Source: Bradyrhizobium elkanii USDA 76 (GTDB lineage: Bacteria; Pseudomonadota; Alphaproteobacteria; Rhizobiales; Xanthobacteraceae). From it: a stretch of DNA of 64,000 nucleotides. The translations under genes were made by a program, and so were the position numbers. The notes under the pieces were generated by a model. The model was given only the letters and a program-made list of their open reading frames with translations. It ran no database searches and was not told where the DNA came from. Positions 8,181-17,923 of the stretch are shown here, in pieces. The stretch covers positions 682,001 through 746,000 of the forward strand of contig NZ_CP066356.1 of the NCBI RefSeq assembly GCF_023278185.1, written 5' to 3'. The first letter of the stretch is position 1, and every line of letters starts with the position of its first letter.

Positions 8181-8582
8181 ATGTTTTCAAGCCGCGACGC
8201 CTTCGAGAACGATGCCTGCCCGGTGGCCGACGACCTGCTCGGCCAGATGTATCGCGCCAATCCGAACGGGCTCTCGTTGCTGGTTGCCAATGTCGCGCCC
8301 GATGTCAGGGCGAGGCTCGCGCTGTTCTGCTATCGCCGCAGCCATCTGCACGCGCTCGCGGTGGCGATCGCGTCGAGCTGCAGCGAGTGGGAGCTGGCGA
8401 ATTCGGGTGGCCGTGTCGGCTCGACGCTCTACGCGCTGTCGCGTGAGCCGGCCCGCGCCGCGACCGTTTCGCATGGCGGTCGCAAGCCGATCACGCTGTC
8501 GACCAAGCCGCTGACGACCTTCGCGCCGATCGTCGATGACGAGCTCGACGACGAGGACGTCAGCGACAGGGTCACGGCGTAA
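8181..8582 (+). CDS. Hypothetical soluble protein
   Basis: 133 residues from ATG 8181 with GAGGGGGA upstream. The N-terminal two-thirds look helical (LLVANVAPDVRARLALFCYR), and the C terminus is acidic (DDELDDEDVSDRVTA). I do not recognise the family; it looks like a conserved Bradyrhizobium-type protein of unknown function. It converges with the YkgJ-like gene, only six bases apart. Confidence 0.6.
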   Translation: MFSSRDAFENDACPVADDLLGQMYRANPNGLSLLVANVAPDVRARLALFCYRRSHLHALAVAIASSCSEWELANSGGRVGSTLYALSREPARAATVSHGGRKPITLSTKPLTTFAPIVDDELDDEDVSDRVTA

Positions 8583-8588
8583 CGTCCG

Positions 8589-8924
8589 TTAGATCGGCTG
8601 CGCGCTCGCGATGAGCGGCAGCCCGTGCCGGCGCCGCGCCATCGCGCATTCCGCGTCGCCCGGCTGGCAGGTCCGGCATACTTCCGGCCGCACCGCATAG
8701 ACTTCGCAGCGCGTTGCTTCTCCGACCCGGCCCGCTAGCGCCGAGCAGCGGTCGCCCTCGCAGCGCATGCCTGATTGTCGCGCATTGACGAATTGCGGTG
8801 GGATCAGATCGAGCTGCGCGTCGTCCTCGATGGTGAAGCGCGGCCAGTTCTCCGAATAGCTGCAGCAGGCACCGCAGGATTGGCAGGGGCTTGCGTCGGC
8901 TGCGTCGATCGCGTTGTCGGCCAT
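8589..8924 (-). CDS. YkgJ-family cysteine-cluster protein
   Basis: 111 residues from the ATG at 8924. Metal-site cysteines are clear: CQSCGACCSY at about residues 13-22, then MRCEGDRCSAL, TRCEVYAVRPEVCRTC and a final Cys (AECAM), the pattern of zinc/iron-chelating UPF0153/YkgJ proteins. The start overlaps the stop of the upstream WYL regulator by one base (TGATG), so the two are coupled. A longer frame upstream exists but is out of register with the family. Biochemical role unknown. Confidence 0.85.
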   Translation of the reverse strand: MADNAIDAADASPCQSCGACCSYSENWPRFTIEDDAQLDLIPPQFVNARQSGMRCEGDRCSALAGRVGEATRCEVYAVRPEVCRTCQPGDAECAMARRRHGLPLIASAQPI

Positions 8925-9622
8925 CAGGTGTCCCTCGGCGCTTCCCAGACCAGGCTGCGCCGCCAGCGCGCCCTGAGCAGGTCGCGCCGCTCCGGATATT
9001 TCTCGTCGTGATAGACCGCCGTGACCACGCGGTCGGTGCGGAAGCTGCGGAAATCCCTGCGCAGCTCGCACCAGGCGGCGAGCAGCCGCACCGCCTCGTG
9101 ATAGCCGACCGCGATCGGCCAGATCGTGCGCTCGCTATCGCGGCCATGCTCATCGCGATAGTTCAGCGTGATCTTCTTGCCCTCATGGATCTGGCTGCGG
9201 GTCCTGACCATGTCGATGCGGTCGGGCTCCCGGTTCCAGGCCGAGCGGGCCCGGCTTGCCGGCTCCAGCACGAACGGCCGCAGCCGGTCGGGCACGGTCT
9301 CGGCGATCTTGGCCATCAGGTCCTCGGCCGCGCGTGCCAGCGCCGGATCGGCGTGGCCGACCACCCATTGCGCGCCGAGCACGCAGGCCTCGATCTCGTC
9401 GGGTGTCAGCATCAAGGGCGGCAGGTCGAATCCCTTCTCCAGGATGTAGCCCATGCCGGCCTCGCCGCGGATCGGCACCCGCTGCTCGATCAGGCTGGCG
9501 ATGTCGCGATAGATCGTCCGCTTCGATGTCTCGAGCTCGGCGGCGATGGCATCGGCGGTCAAAGGCTTACGGGTGCGTCGGAGCACCTGGATGATCTGAA
9601 ACAGCCGGTCGGCGCGTCTCAT
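8924..9622 (-). CDS. YafY-type transcriptional regulator (HTH_11 plus WYL domain)
   Basis: 232 residues from ATG 9622 (MRRADRLFQIIQVLRRTRKP). The N-terminal DeoR-like winged helix (about 1-60, ELETSKRTIYRDIASLIEQR) is followed by the WYL-type ligand domain (about 135-215, KKITLNYRDEHGRDSERTIW and ...GYHEAVRLLAAWCELRRDFR). The frame stays open 50 codons upstream, but that part is a Lys/Thr-rich low-complexity stretch overlapping the palindrome at 9760, so the shorter start is preferred. It is divergent from the gene at 9830; the palindrome lies between them, and a second copy precedes the GST-like gene. Confidence 0.88.
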   Translation of the reverse strand: MRRADRLFQIIQVLRRTRKPLTADAIAAELETSKRTIYRDIASLIEQRVPIRGEAGMGYILEKGFDLPPLMLTPDEIEACVLGAQWVVGHADPALARAAEDLMAKIAETVPDRLRPFVLEPASRARSAWNREPDRIDMVRTRSQIHEGKKITLNYRDEHGRDSERTIWPIAVGYHEAVRLLAAWCELRRDFRSFRTDRVVTAVYHDEKYPERRDLLRARWRRSLVWEAPRDT

Positions 9623-9759
9623 GGCAACTCTCTCGATCGCTCTCTTGGCACGTGTCTTGTCGAGTGTCTCGGTAGCTGTTTTGGCAGCCGTCTTGACGAG
9701 TGTCTTGACAGGTCTCGTCGCCTCTCGGTGCGCAGACTTTTCTGGGTCCCGTCCGGCTG

Positions 9760-9783
9760 CTGCTGACAGCATGTTGGCAGCAG
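9760..9783. promoter_or_regulatory. Palindromic operator candidate, copy 1
   Basis: A 24-bp near-perfect inverted repeat with half sites CTGCTGACAGCA and TGTTGGCAGCAG, in the divergent region between the YafY-type regulator and the gene at 9830. The same palindrome recurs at 10057-10080. Binding by the adjacent regulator is inferred. Confidence 0.7.
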
Positions 9784-9829
9784 GTGGGGGCTATATCAGG
9801 ACAACACCTCAAGTGAAGGGAATTTGTCC

Positions 9830-10063
9830 ATGACGAATCTTGACGAACTCGGTTTCCGGCAGGCGCAAGGCTTTGCGCTGGAACAGCTGGTCACGGTCTA
9901 CTCCACCTCCGGCGACCTGCGCTGGGCCCTGATCGCGCTGATCGCGCAGTCGATCGGCACGGTTTGGTCCTACGGGCGGGCACGGCTGGTCAAGCGCGTT
10001 CGCGAGGCGGTTCGCCGCCTCGCACCCGTCGGCCCGTTCGACAGTGAATGCCACTACTGCTGA
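9830..10063 (+). CDS. Small hypothetical protein controlled with YafY operator
   Basis: 77 residues from ATG 9830 with AAGGGA upstream. A weakly hydrophobic centre (DLRWALIALIAQSIGTVWSY, about 25-44) precedes a basic stretch and a Cys-containing tail (DSECHYC). One membrane-associated helix is possible. I do not recognise the family. It sits between the two operator copies and is followed 64 bases later by the GST-like gene. Confidence 0.6.
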   Translation: MTNLDELGFRQAQGFALEQLVTVYSTSGDLRWALIALIAQSIGTVWSYGRARLVKRVREAVRRLAPVGPFDSECHYC

Positions 10064-10080
10064 CACCATGCTGGCAGCAG
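10057..10080. promoter_or_regulatory. Palindromic operator candidate, copy 2
   Basis: Half sites CTGCTGACACCA and TGCTGGCAGCAG form the same 24-bp palindrome as at 9760-9783. It overlaps the end of the gene at 9830 and lies 48 bases before the GST-like start. Confidence 0.7.
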
Positions 10081-10127
10081 GGGACGGCTAGCTTCAATTC
10101 ACGACCACAGGCGATCGGGAGCTTCAT

Positions 10128-10859
10128 ATGATTACGCTTTTTGGCTTTGGCACGGGCTTCGGCTTGCCGGAAATCAGCCCCTTCGTGACCAAAACCGAGG
10201 TCCAGCTCAAGATGGCCGGGCTCGACTATCGCAAGGAGAAGGCGATGCCGCCGGCCTCTCCCAAGGGGCAGCTGCCGTTCATCGCCGACGACGGCGAGAC
10301 GATCGCCGATTCGACCTTCATCCGCGCCCATATCGAGGGCAAATACGGCTTCGATTTCGACGCGCCGCTCAGCCTGCAGGCGCGCGCCCAGGCCTGGGCC
10401 TTCGAGCGCATGATCGAGCATCACGTCTACTGGGCGCTGGTCGGCGCGCGCTGGGTCGACGACACCAATTTCGCCAAGGGGCCCGCGCATTTCTTCGACG
10501 GCGCGCCCGACCATATGCGCGACAAGCTGCGCGAGGACGCCCAGTTCCGCGTTGCCGAGAACTACCTGCTGAGCGGGCTCGGCCGTCACGGACCGGACGA
10601 AGACGTCGATCTCGCGATCCGCTCGCTGTTCGCACTGTCGGTGCAGCTCGGCGACAAGCCGTATCTGATGGGCGATGCGCCGTGCGGCACCGATGCCACC
10701 GCGTTCGGCGCGCTGGCGGGAATCCTCACCCCGTTCTTCGATTCGCCGCTGCGCGAGCGCACCGAGAAGTTCGACAATCTCGCCGCCTATGTCGGCCGGA
10801 TGATGCGGCAATATTATCCGGAATTCAGCTGGGCGCCGCTGCAACAGCAAGCGGCTTAA
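10128..10859 (+). CDS. Glutathione S-transferase-like protein
   Basis: 243 residues. An N-terminal thioredoxin-like half (about 1-75) has SPKGQLPFIADDGETIADST, with the cis-Pro and the Ser/Asp turn of GSTs, and an all-helical C-terminal half (about 85-235) follows. The N-terminal motif (FGFGTGFGLPEISPFVTKTE) lacks the usual CPxC and resembles metaxin/Failed-axon-connection-type GSTs. Preceded by operator copy 2, so likely regulated with the small gene at 9830 by the YafY-type protein. Substrate unknown. Confidence 0.85.
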   Translation: MITLFGFGTGFGLPEISPFVTKTEVQLKMAGLDYRKEKAMPPASPKGQLPFIADDGETIADSTFIRAHIEGKYGFDFDAPLSLQARAQAWAFERMIEHHVYWALVGARWVDDTNFAKGPAHFFDGAPDHMRDKLREDAQFRVAENYLLSGLGRHGPDEDVDLAIRSLFALSVQLGDKPYLMGDAPCGTDATAFGALAGILTPFFDSPLRERTEKFDNLAAYVGRMMRQYYPEFSWAPLQQQAA

Positions 10860-11491
10860 GCCGGCGCCACAGCAGCGGGCTGGCCCTTCAATGCGGCGAG
10901 CTCCGCCTCGAGCTCGGCGATGCGCTGGTCGCGCGAGGCCAGCGCTGCCGCCACATCGGCCGCGTCGAACTTCTGCGGAATATGCTGCGGGCAGTTGGTG
11001 TCCCACGCCGCGACCTTGAACAGGATCACCTGCTCCGGCCGCGCCCGGTAGCCCTGCGGCATCAGCGCGCGCGTCAGCGCCGGATCGTCCTCCACCACCT
11101 TCGCCTCGCCCCACAGCTTGACGCGGCGGCGGTGCGCATAATCCATCACGAAGATATACGCCTTGGCGTTCTCCGACAGATTGCCCTGCGTGATGAACTG
11201 GCGGTTGCCGCTGTAATCGGCGAACGCGATGGTGTGCTTGTCGAGCACCTTGAGAAAGCCCTTCGGCCCGCCGCGATGCTGGATGTAGGGCTGGCCGTCG
11301 GCCGAGGCGGTCGCGAGATAGAAGCTGTTCACCTCGCCGAGGAAGCCGGCGAGGTTCTCGTCGATCTCGCTGCGCCAGCCGCCATGTGCCTCGGCCTCCG
11401 CGTAGGTGGCGCGCGAACCCTTGCGGGTCTGGATCGCCTTCACCGCCGGACTGAATGCGACGTCGCTCGCATAGCTGTGACCATCTGACAT
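10856..11491 (-). CDS. Pyridoxamine 5'-phosphate oxidase-fold flavoprotein
   Basis: 211 residues. The split-barrel core (about 45-150) shows FYLATASADGQPYIQHRGGP and FADYSGNRQFITQGNLSEN, typical of PNPOx-like FMN proteins that include general stress and heme-utilisation relatives. The last 35 residues form an Ala/Glu-rich helix (about 175-205, probably coiled coil). It converges with the GST-like gene, sharing four bases, and is divergent from the LysR gene. The exact substrate is not evident. Confidence 0.85.
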   Translation of the reverse strand: MSDGHSYASDVAFSPAVKAIQTRKGSRATYAEAEAHGGWRSEIDENLAGFLGEVNSFYLATASADGQPYIQHRGGPKGFLKVLDKHTIAFADYSGNRQFITQGNLSENAKAYIFVMDYAHRRRVKLWGEAKVVEDDPALTRALMPQGYRARPEQVILFKVAAWDTNCPQHIPQKFDAADVAAALASRDQRIAELEAELAALKGQPAAVAPA

Positions 11492-11611
11492 CGGAGCCTC
11501 CCGTCACGGGCGCCTTAAGCGGTTGTCCTCGCCGTTTAAAATGGGCATTCCCAGATCGTAAGCAATCTTGTGCATTGACACTTCACTGTTGCCGATTATG
11601 CAATAGTGCTC

Positions 11612-12505
11612 ATGGACCGGATCGACGCCATGCAGGCCTTCGTCGCGGTGGCGGACCTTGAGGGTTTTGCCCCCGCCGCCCGCAAGCTCGGCCTGTCGCC
11701 GTCCGCCATCACGCGGCTGATTGCGGCGCTGGAGGAGCGGCTCGGCGCGCGGCTGCTGCAGCGGACCACGCGGCAGGTGACGCTGACCGACGCCGGCTCG
11801 CGCTATCTGGAGCGGGCGCGCCGGATCCTCGCCGACGTCGAGGAAGCCGAGGACGCGGTGGAGAGCGAGCGCACCCGCCCCGAGGGGCGCCTCGTGATCT
11901 CGGCGCCGTTCGGCTTCGGGAGGCTGCATGTCAGTCCGGTCGTGAGCGCCTACCTGAAGCGCTATCCCGATGTCGGCGTCGACCTGCGGCTGTCGGACCG
12001 ACGAATCAATCTGGTCGAGGACGGCGTCGACCTGGCGGTCCGGATCGGGCACCTGCCGGACTCGACGCTGGTGGCGCGGCATGTCGGCCGGATGCGCCGC
12101 ATCGTGGTGGCGTCGGCCGGCTATCTCAAGCTTCGCGGCCGGCCGAAGCGGCCGGCAGACCTCACCGCCCATGACACGATCCAGTTCGGCGCCATGACCG
12201 CGACGCCGGATTGGCGCTTCATGGAGGATGGCCGCGAAATCCGCATTACCCCTACGCCGCGCTTCACCAGCAACAGTTCGGATGCCGCCATCCAGTATGC
12301 CGAGCAGGACGGCGGACTGACGCGGGTGATGGCCTATCAGGCTGCCGAATCGCTGAAGGCGCGGCGGCTCCAAATCGTGCTCGCCGAGTTCGAGCAGCCG
12401 GCGGTGCCGATCCACGTCGTCTATCCGACGACGCGGCTATTGTCGGCCAAGGTGCGGACCTTCATCGATCTCGTCACCGAGATCACCGACTGGTATTTCG
12501 ACTAA
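11612..12505 (+). CDS. LysR-family transcriptional regulator
   Basis: 297 residues from ATG 11612. HTH at about 16-45 (PAARKLGLSPSAITRLIAAL), linker helix, then the periplasmic-binding-type effector domain (about 90-290). It is divergent from the PNPOx-like gene, 120 bases apart, the usual arrangement for a LysR protein and its target, so that flavoprotein is the likely target. The inducer is unknown. Confidence 0.92.
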   Translation: MDRIDAMQAFVAVADLEGFAPAARKLGLSPSAITRLIAALEERLGARLLQRTTRQVTLTDAGSRYLERARRILADVEEAEDAVESERTRPEGRLVISAPFGFGRLHVSPVVSAYLKRYPDVGVDLRLSDRRINLVEDGVDLAVRIGHLPDSTLVARHVGRMRRIVVASAGYLKLRGRPKRPADLTAHDTIQFGAMTATPDWRFMEDGREIRITPTPRFTSNSSDAAIQYAEQDGGLTRVMAYQAAESLKARRLQIVLAEFEQPAVPIHVVYPTTRLLSAKVRTFIDLVTEITDWYFD

Positions 12506-12604
12506 AGCGCGATGTGATTAGGTTGAATCGTCATCGCGCTTTAGCTCCTTGTTTGAGCATGATCTTTCCGGAAAACCGCTCCGCACTTTTCCGGATCATG
12601 CTTT
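12502..12604. repeat. Two palindromic repeats; second is family B, copy 1
   Basis: 12502-12544 is an inverted repeat with arms CTAAAGCGCGATG and CATCGCGCTTTAG. 12555-12604 has GAGCATGATC and GGATCATGCTT arms around GGAAAACCGC. The second family recurs at 22595-22643. Both lie between the convergent LysR and thioesterase genes and could terminate transcription. Confidence 0.8.
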
Positions 12605-13058
12605 AGCTCACCGGCGGCTTCTTCGGCACCACGCGGAAGGTGCCGTTGGCGCGCGCGATCGTCACCCCGTCGGCCTTGATCAGGCTCTGCGCGAAGCAGA
12701 TCGTGCTGCCGGTCTTGATCACGTCGCTCTCGATCGCGAGCCATTGTCCGACATTGGCGGAGCCGACGAAATCGACCGCCAGCGAGATCGTGACGAACGA
12801 GGTGGTCCAGTCGGTCGCCTGGCCGCAGCTATAGCCCATCGCGTTGTCGGCAAGCGCGGCGATCAGGCCGCCATGGATCAGGCCGCGGCCGTTGGTGTGC
12901 GGCCTCGCCAGCCGCAGGCCGATGATGACGGCCTGCTCGGTCTTCTTCTGGTAAAGCGGCTCCCAGGGCTCGGTGAGCGGGCTCTTGCGGAACAGCGGCT
13001 CGAAGCCTTGAGGGACGTCCTGGGGATTATCGGGGACGACTTGCGTATCGGTGCTCAT
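12603..13058 (-). CDS. PaaI-type hotdog thioesterase
   Basis: 151 residues. The hotdog signature TNGRGLIHGGLIAALADNAM (about 55-74) is the PaaI-type active-site helix, followed by VDFVGSANVGQWLAIESDVI and a terminal strand ending FRVVPKKPPVS. It would hydrolyse acyl- or aryl-CoA thioesters in the cytoplasm. It is not in an obvious operon; pobA lies 350 bases away on the same strand. Substrate unknown. Confidence 0.85.
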   Translation of the reverse strand: MSTDTQVVPDNPQDVPQGFEPLFRKSPLTEPWEPLYQKKTEQAVIIGLRLARPHTNGRGLIHGGLIAALADNAMGYSCGQATDWTTSFVTISLAVDFVGSANVGQWLAIESDVIKTGSTICFAQSLIKADGVTIARANGTFRVVPKKPPVS

Positions 13059-13411
13059 CTGAAAGCTCGCATATGGCGTTGGGTTGACGCCATTGAACGC
13101 GATGTCGATGACGGTTTCACCGCCTACAAAGTTTTAAACGGGATTTGCGTGAATGTTTGAATGTAGCGCGGGCCTGTCGCCACATCTCCCGCTGTCATCG
13201 CACGGCTTGCCGCCTTCGCTAAAGCTTCGGCGCGCCAAGGATCCGGAGCCTCGTCGAAGCCTTGGCGTAGACGGGACCGGGCGATCCAGTATTCCAGAGA
13301 CCGCACCGCATGAATCGAGAAGCTGCGGCGTACTGGATACCCCGCATGCGCGGGGTATGACGACGGACATTGCGAAGAGGATGCTGCTCTACAAAAGCAT
13401 TCGCGACTTAT
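13059..13411. repeat. Intergenic region with GC-rich palindromic repeat, family G
   Basis: No gene seen. 13278-13365 carries the GCGATCCAGTATTCCAGAGA segment and TACTGGATACCCCGCATGCG, the same building blocks as at 58698-58800 in the opposite order. The first 80 bases hold the promoter region of the thioesterase. Confidence 0.65.
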
Positions 13412-14661
<1,250 letters not shown>

Positions 14662-14784
14662 TTTTGGCAAGGCGGATTTGCGCGGGACGCGCGTTCACCG
14701 CAGCGCAAGATGCGGCGGGGCGGGACCGGCGGAGGGTGCGACGAGGCGTCCGCCCGGCGGATTTCGTCTTGAATATCCGCGCGA

Positions 14785-14806
14785 ATTAGATAACATGTTA
14801 AGTAAT
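14785..14806. promoter_or_regulatory. Interrupted palindrome upstream of TRAP operon
   Basis: ATTA-N2-TAACATGTTA-N2-TAAT is perfectly symmetrical over 22 bases and lies 41 bases before the TRAP receptor start. It is A+T-rich in a GC-rich surrounding, as expected for a regulator site. Confidence 0.6.
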
Positions 14807-14847
14807 GAGACCGGGCACCAAGCCCGCCCTGGAGAGGAGGAGACGTG

Positions 14848-15870
14848 ATGAGGAAAACAGTGTTGGCGGTGTTGATGGCCGCCGCCATCGTACCGGCCGC
14901 AGGACCTGCTGTCGCGCAGGACAAGACCGTCAATCTCAAAGTGTCGCTATGGGTGCCGCCGGCGCATCCGCTGGTGCCGGCGACCCAGGCCTGGGCCGCC
15001 GACATCGAGAAGGCATCGGGCGGCACCATCAAGGTCACCGTGTTTCCGTCCGAGCAGCTCGGCAAGGCGTTCGACCATTACGACATGGCGCGCGACGGCA
15101 TCGCCGACGTCACCTATGTCAATCCCGGCTATCAGCCCGGCCGTTTCCCGATCGCGGCCGCCGGCCAGCTTCCGTTCACCTTTTCCGACGGCAAGAAGGG
15201 CACGCTGGCGCTGAACGAGTGGTACCACAAATATGCGCCGACCGAGATGAAGGACACCAAGCTGTGCTTCGCCTTCATCCACGATCCGGGCGCGCTGCAT
15301 GGCAAGAAGAAGATCGTGCTGCCGAGCGACCTCTCCGGCGTCAAGGTGCGGCCCGCGCAGAGTACCATCGGCGAGATGGTGAAGATGTTCGGCGGCACCA
15401 ATGTGCAGGCCTCCGCGCCGGAATCGCGCGACGCGATCGAGCGCGGCGTGGCCGACGAGATCACCTTCCCCTGGGGCTCGATCTTCCTGTTCGGCATCGA
15501 CAAGGTGGTGAAGTACCACATGGACGTGCCGCTTTATTCGACGGTGTTCACCTACAACATGAACCTCGCCAAGTATAATTCGATGTCGGCTGCCCAGAAG
15601 AAGGTGATCGACGATCACTGCACGCCGGAATGGGCATCGAAGGTCACCGATCCCTGGACCGATTTCGAAGCCAACGGCCGCACCAAGATGAAGGCGCTGG
15701 AAGGCCACGAGGTCTATCCGCTGACATCGGATCAGCTCGCCGAGTGGAAGAAGGCGGTCAAGCCGCTGCGCGACAGCTGGGCCGAGGCGGTGAAGAAGGC
15801 GGGCGGCGATGCGGCAAAGATCGACGCCGATCTGCAGGCCACGCTGAAGAAGTACGAGGCGGGGATCTAG
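14848..15870 (+). CDS. TRAP transporter DctP-type solute receptor (TarP-like)
   Basis: 340 residues from ATG 14848 (a GTG one codon earlier is possible) with a strong GGAGAGGAGGA. A signal peptide (about 1-24, ending AVAQ) is followed by a DctP fold with the usual Arg in VKVRPAQSTIGEMVKMFGGT and the SRDAIERGVADEITFPWGS region. It would bind an organic acid in the periplasm. Position between pobA and the hydroxycinnamate genes matches, from memory, R. palustris TarPQM, whose receptor binds p-coumarate-type acids. The next two genes encode the membrane subunits, but a repeat sits in between. Confidence 0.9.
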   Translation: MRKTVLAVLMAAAIVPAAGPAVAQDKTVNLKVSLWVPPAHPLVPATQAWAADIEKASGGTIKVTVFPSEQLGKAFDHYDMARDGIADVTYVNPGYQPGRFPIAAAGQLPFTFSDGKKGTLALNEWYHKYAPTEMKDTKLCFAFIHDPGALHGKKKIVLPSDLSGVKVRPAQSTIGEMVKMFGGTNVQASAPESRDAIERGVADEITFPWGSIFLFGIDKVVKYHMDVPLYSTVFTYNMNLAKYNSMSAAQKKVIDDHCTPEWASKVTDPWTDFEANGRTKMKALEGHEVYPLTSDQLAEWKKAVKPLRDSWAEAVKKAGGDAAKIDADLQATLKKYEAGI

Positions 15871-15895
15871 ACGAGCCGCCGAGGCAAATGAGGTC

Positions 15896-16010
15896 GTCAT
15901 GCCCGGGCTAAAGCGCGAAGCGCGTCTTCGCGCAGATGACCCGGGCATCCACGCCTTACTTCTCAACGGAAACGAAGACGTGGATGGCCGGGACGAGCCC
16001 GGCCATGACG
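15896..16010. repeat. Palindromic repeat, family E, copy 1, inside TRAP operon
   Basis: Begins GTCATGCCCGGGC and ends GAGCCCGGCCATGACG, with CATCCACG and CGTGGATG inner arms. The same family is at 53966-54047. It fills the gap between the TRAP receptor and small permease genes. Confidence 0.85.
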
Positions 16011-16029
16011 CGGGGTGGGATCTCGAACC

Positions 16030-16596
16030 ATGGCTGCCAATTCCGAAGTTTCCCCAGACGGCGCGATCACCGGCCCACCCGAGCCGGCGCGCAAGAATTT
16101 CATGGATCGCTTCATCGATTCGATCGAATGGGTCGCGGCCTTCTTCGTCGGCGTCGTGGCGCTCAACACCTTCACCGCGGTGTTCATGCGAAAATTCTTC
16201 GCGGTGACGATCCCCGACTATTACAATTTCGGCCAGTTCCTGCTCGGCATCCTGATCTTCTGGGGCATCGCGGCGACCAGCTATCGCGGCACCCACATCA
16301 CCGTGGATCTGGTCTGGGCCAACGCCTCGCCGCGCTACCAGCGCTGGATCGACATCTTTGCGACGCTGGTGCTGCTGTTCGTGGTGAGCGTGCAGACCTA
16401 CACGCTGGTCGACAAGGTGATCGACACCAGGAACAGCCATATCGTCACCATGGATCTCGGCGTTCCGGTCTGGCCGTTCTTCCTGGTGTCGTGGATCGGC
16501 GATGTCTCCGCGGTGCTGCTGATCGCGATCCGCACCTACCGCCTGATCTTCCATCCGGAAGATATCCATGATGCCAAGATCAAGACCGCGGAGTAG
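16030..16596 (+). CDS. TRAP transporter small permease DctQ (TarQ-like)
   Basis: 188 residues from ATG 16030. Four membrane helices (about 35-58, 70-88, 105-128, 145-168) with the DctQ-type pattern LLGILIFWGIAATSYRGTHI. It pairs with the large permease seven bases downstream. The first 15 bases before the ATG still derive from the repeat edge, and no strong Shine-Dalgarno is visible. Confidence 0.92.
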   Translation: MAANSEVSPDGAITGPPEPARKNFMDRFIDSIEWVAAFFVGVVALNTFTAVFMRKFFAVTIPDYYNFGQFLLGILIFWGIAATSYRGTHITVDLVWANASPRYQRWIDIFATLVLLFVVSVQTYTLVDKVIDTRNSHIVTMDLGVPVWPFFLVSWIGDVSAVLLIAIRTYRLIFHPEDIHDAKIKTAE

Positions 16597-16602
16597 ACGG
16601 CC

Positions 16603-17919
16603 ATGAGTCTCGACCTCAGTCCCGAGACCGTCGCCGTCATCGGCTTTGTCAGCCTGTTCGTGCTGATGCTGCTTCGTGTCCCCGTCGGCATGGCGATGGG
16701 CCTCGTCGGCATCACCGGCTTCGGCTATCTCACCGGCTTCGCACCGGCGCTCAAGCTGGTCGGCCAGACCACGATGCGCACGGTGACGGATTATTCCTTC
16801 GGCGTGATCCCGATGTTCTTGTTGATGGGCGCCTTTGTGTCCGTCTCGGGCATCAGCCGCGAGCTGTTCCGCGCCGCCAACACCTTCGTCGGCCACTGGA
16901 AGGGCGGGCTCGGCATTGCGACGATCGCCGCCTGCGGCGGCTTTGCCGCGATCTCGGGCTCGTCGGTCGCGACCGCCGCGACCTTCTCCGCCGTCGCCTA
17001 TCCCGAGATGCGCCGCTTCGGCTATCCGCAGTCATTCGCCGCCGGCGTGATCGCGGTCGGCGGCACGCTCGGGGCGATGCTGCCGCCGTCCACCGTGCTC
17101 GCGGTCTACGGCATCATCACCCAGCAGGACATCGGCAAGCTGTTCATCGCGGGCGTGGTGCCGGGCCTGCTCGCGATCGTGATGCACATGATCACGATCG
17201 GCATCATCGGCGTGACGCGGCCCGGCTTCCTGCCGGCGGGAAAGAAGGCGTCGTGGCACGAGCGCTTCGTTGCGCTGCGCGACGTCTGGTCGCCGCTGCT
17301 GCTGTTCCTGTTCGTGATCGGCGGGCTCTATGGCGGCTTCTTTGTTCCGACCGAAGCCGGGGCGGTCGGCGCGGTCGGCGCCTTCATCATCGGTATCCTC
17401 CGTGGCAAGCTGACCAGGGAAGGCATCCTGCAATCGCTGCTGCAGGCGACGCGCACCGCGGCCGCCGTGTTCACGGTGCTGATCGGCGCGCTCTGCTTCG
17501 GCTATTTTCTCACCATCACCCAGACGCCGCAGCACGTCACCGAGTTCCTCACCGGGCTCGGCATCGGCCCCTATGGCGTTCTGGCGCTGATCCTCCTGAT
17601 GTATCTGGTGCTCGGCTGCCTGATGGACGCGATGGCGATGGTGATCCTCACCGTGCCGATCGTGTTTCCGGTGGTGACCGCGCTCGGCTTCGATCCGATC
17701 TGGTTCGGCATCATCATCGTCATGACGGTCGAGCTCGGCCTGATCCATCCGCCGGTCGGCATGAACGTGTTCGTGATCAAGAGCGTCATCAAGGACGTCA
17801 ACATGTCGACGATCTTTGTCGGCGTGCTGCCGTTCGTCATCACCGATCTGATCCGGCTGGTGATCCTGATCCTGTTCCCGCTGCTTGCGACCTGGCTGCC
17901 GCAGCGCATGATTGGTTAG
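16603..17919 (+). CDS. TRAP transporter large permease DctM (TarM-like)
   Basis: 438 residues, about 12 membrane helices. DctM features include PVGMAMGLVGITGFGYL near the start, VIPMFLLMGAFVSVSGISRE (about 69-88), a Gly/Ser-rich helix (ACGGFAAISGSSVATAAT) and ELGLIHPPVGMNVFVIKSV near the end. It carries the Na+-coupled substrate path of the TRAP system whose receptor is at 14848. The stop is four bases before the DUF3237 gene. Confidence 0.95.
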   Translation: MSLDLSPETVAVIGFVSLFVLMLLRVPVGMAMGLVGITGFGYLTGFAPALKLVGQTTMRTVTDYSFGVIPMFLLMGAFVSVSGISRELFRAANTFVGHWKGGLGIATIAACGGFAAISGSSVATAATFSAVAYPEMRRFGYPQSFAAGVIAVGGTLGAMLPPSTVLAVYGIITQQDIGKLFIAGVVPGLLAIVMHMITIGIIGVTRPGFLPAGKKASWHERFVALRDVWSPLLLFLFVIGGLYGGFFVPTEAGAVGAVGAFIIGILRGKLTREGILQSLLQATRTAAAVFTVLIGALCFGYFLTITQTPQHVTEFLTGLGIGPYGVLALILLMYLVLGCLMDAMAMVILTVPIVFPVVTALGFDPIWFGIIIVMTVELGLIHPPVGMNVFVIKSVIKDVNMSTIFVGVLPFVITDLIRLVILILFPLLATWLPQRMIG

Positions 17920-17923
17920 GCCT

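Noticed and set aside
14947..16896. A 649-codon minus-strand frame across the TRAP genes
   Set aside because: It crosses three genuine genes and a repeat, and has shadow-frame composition.
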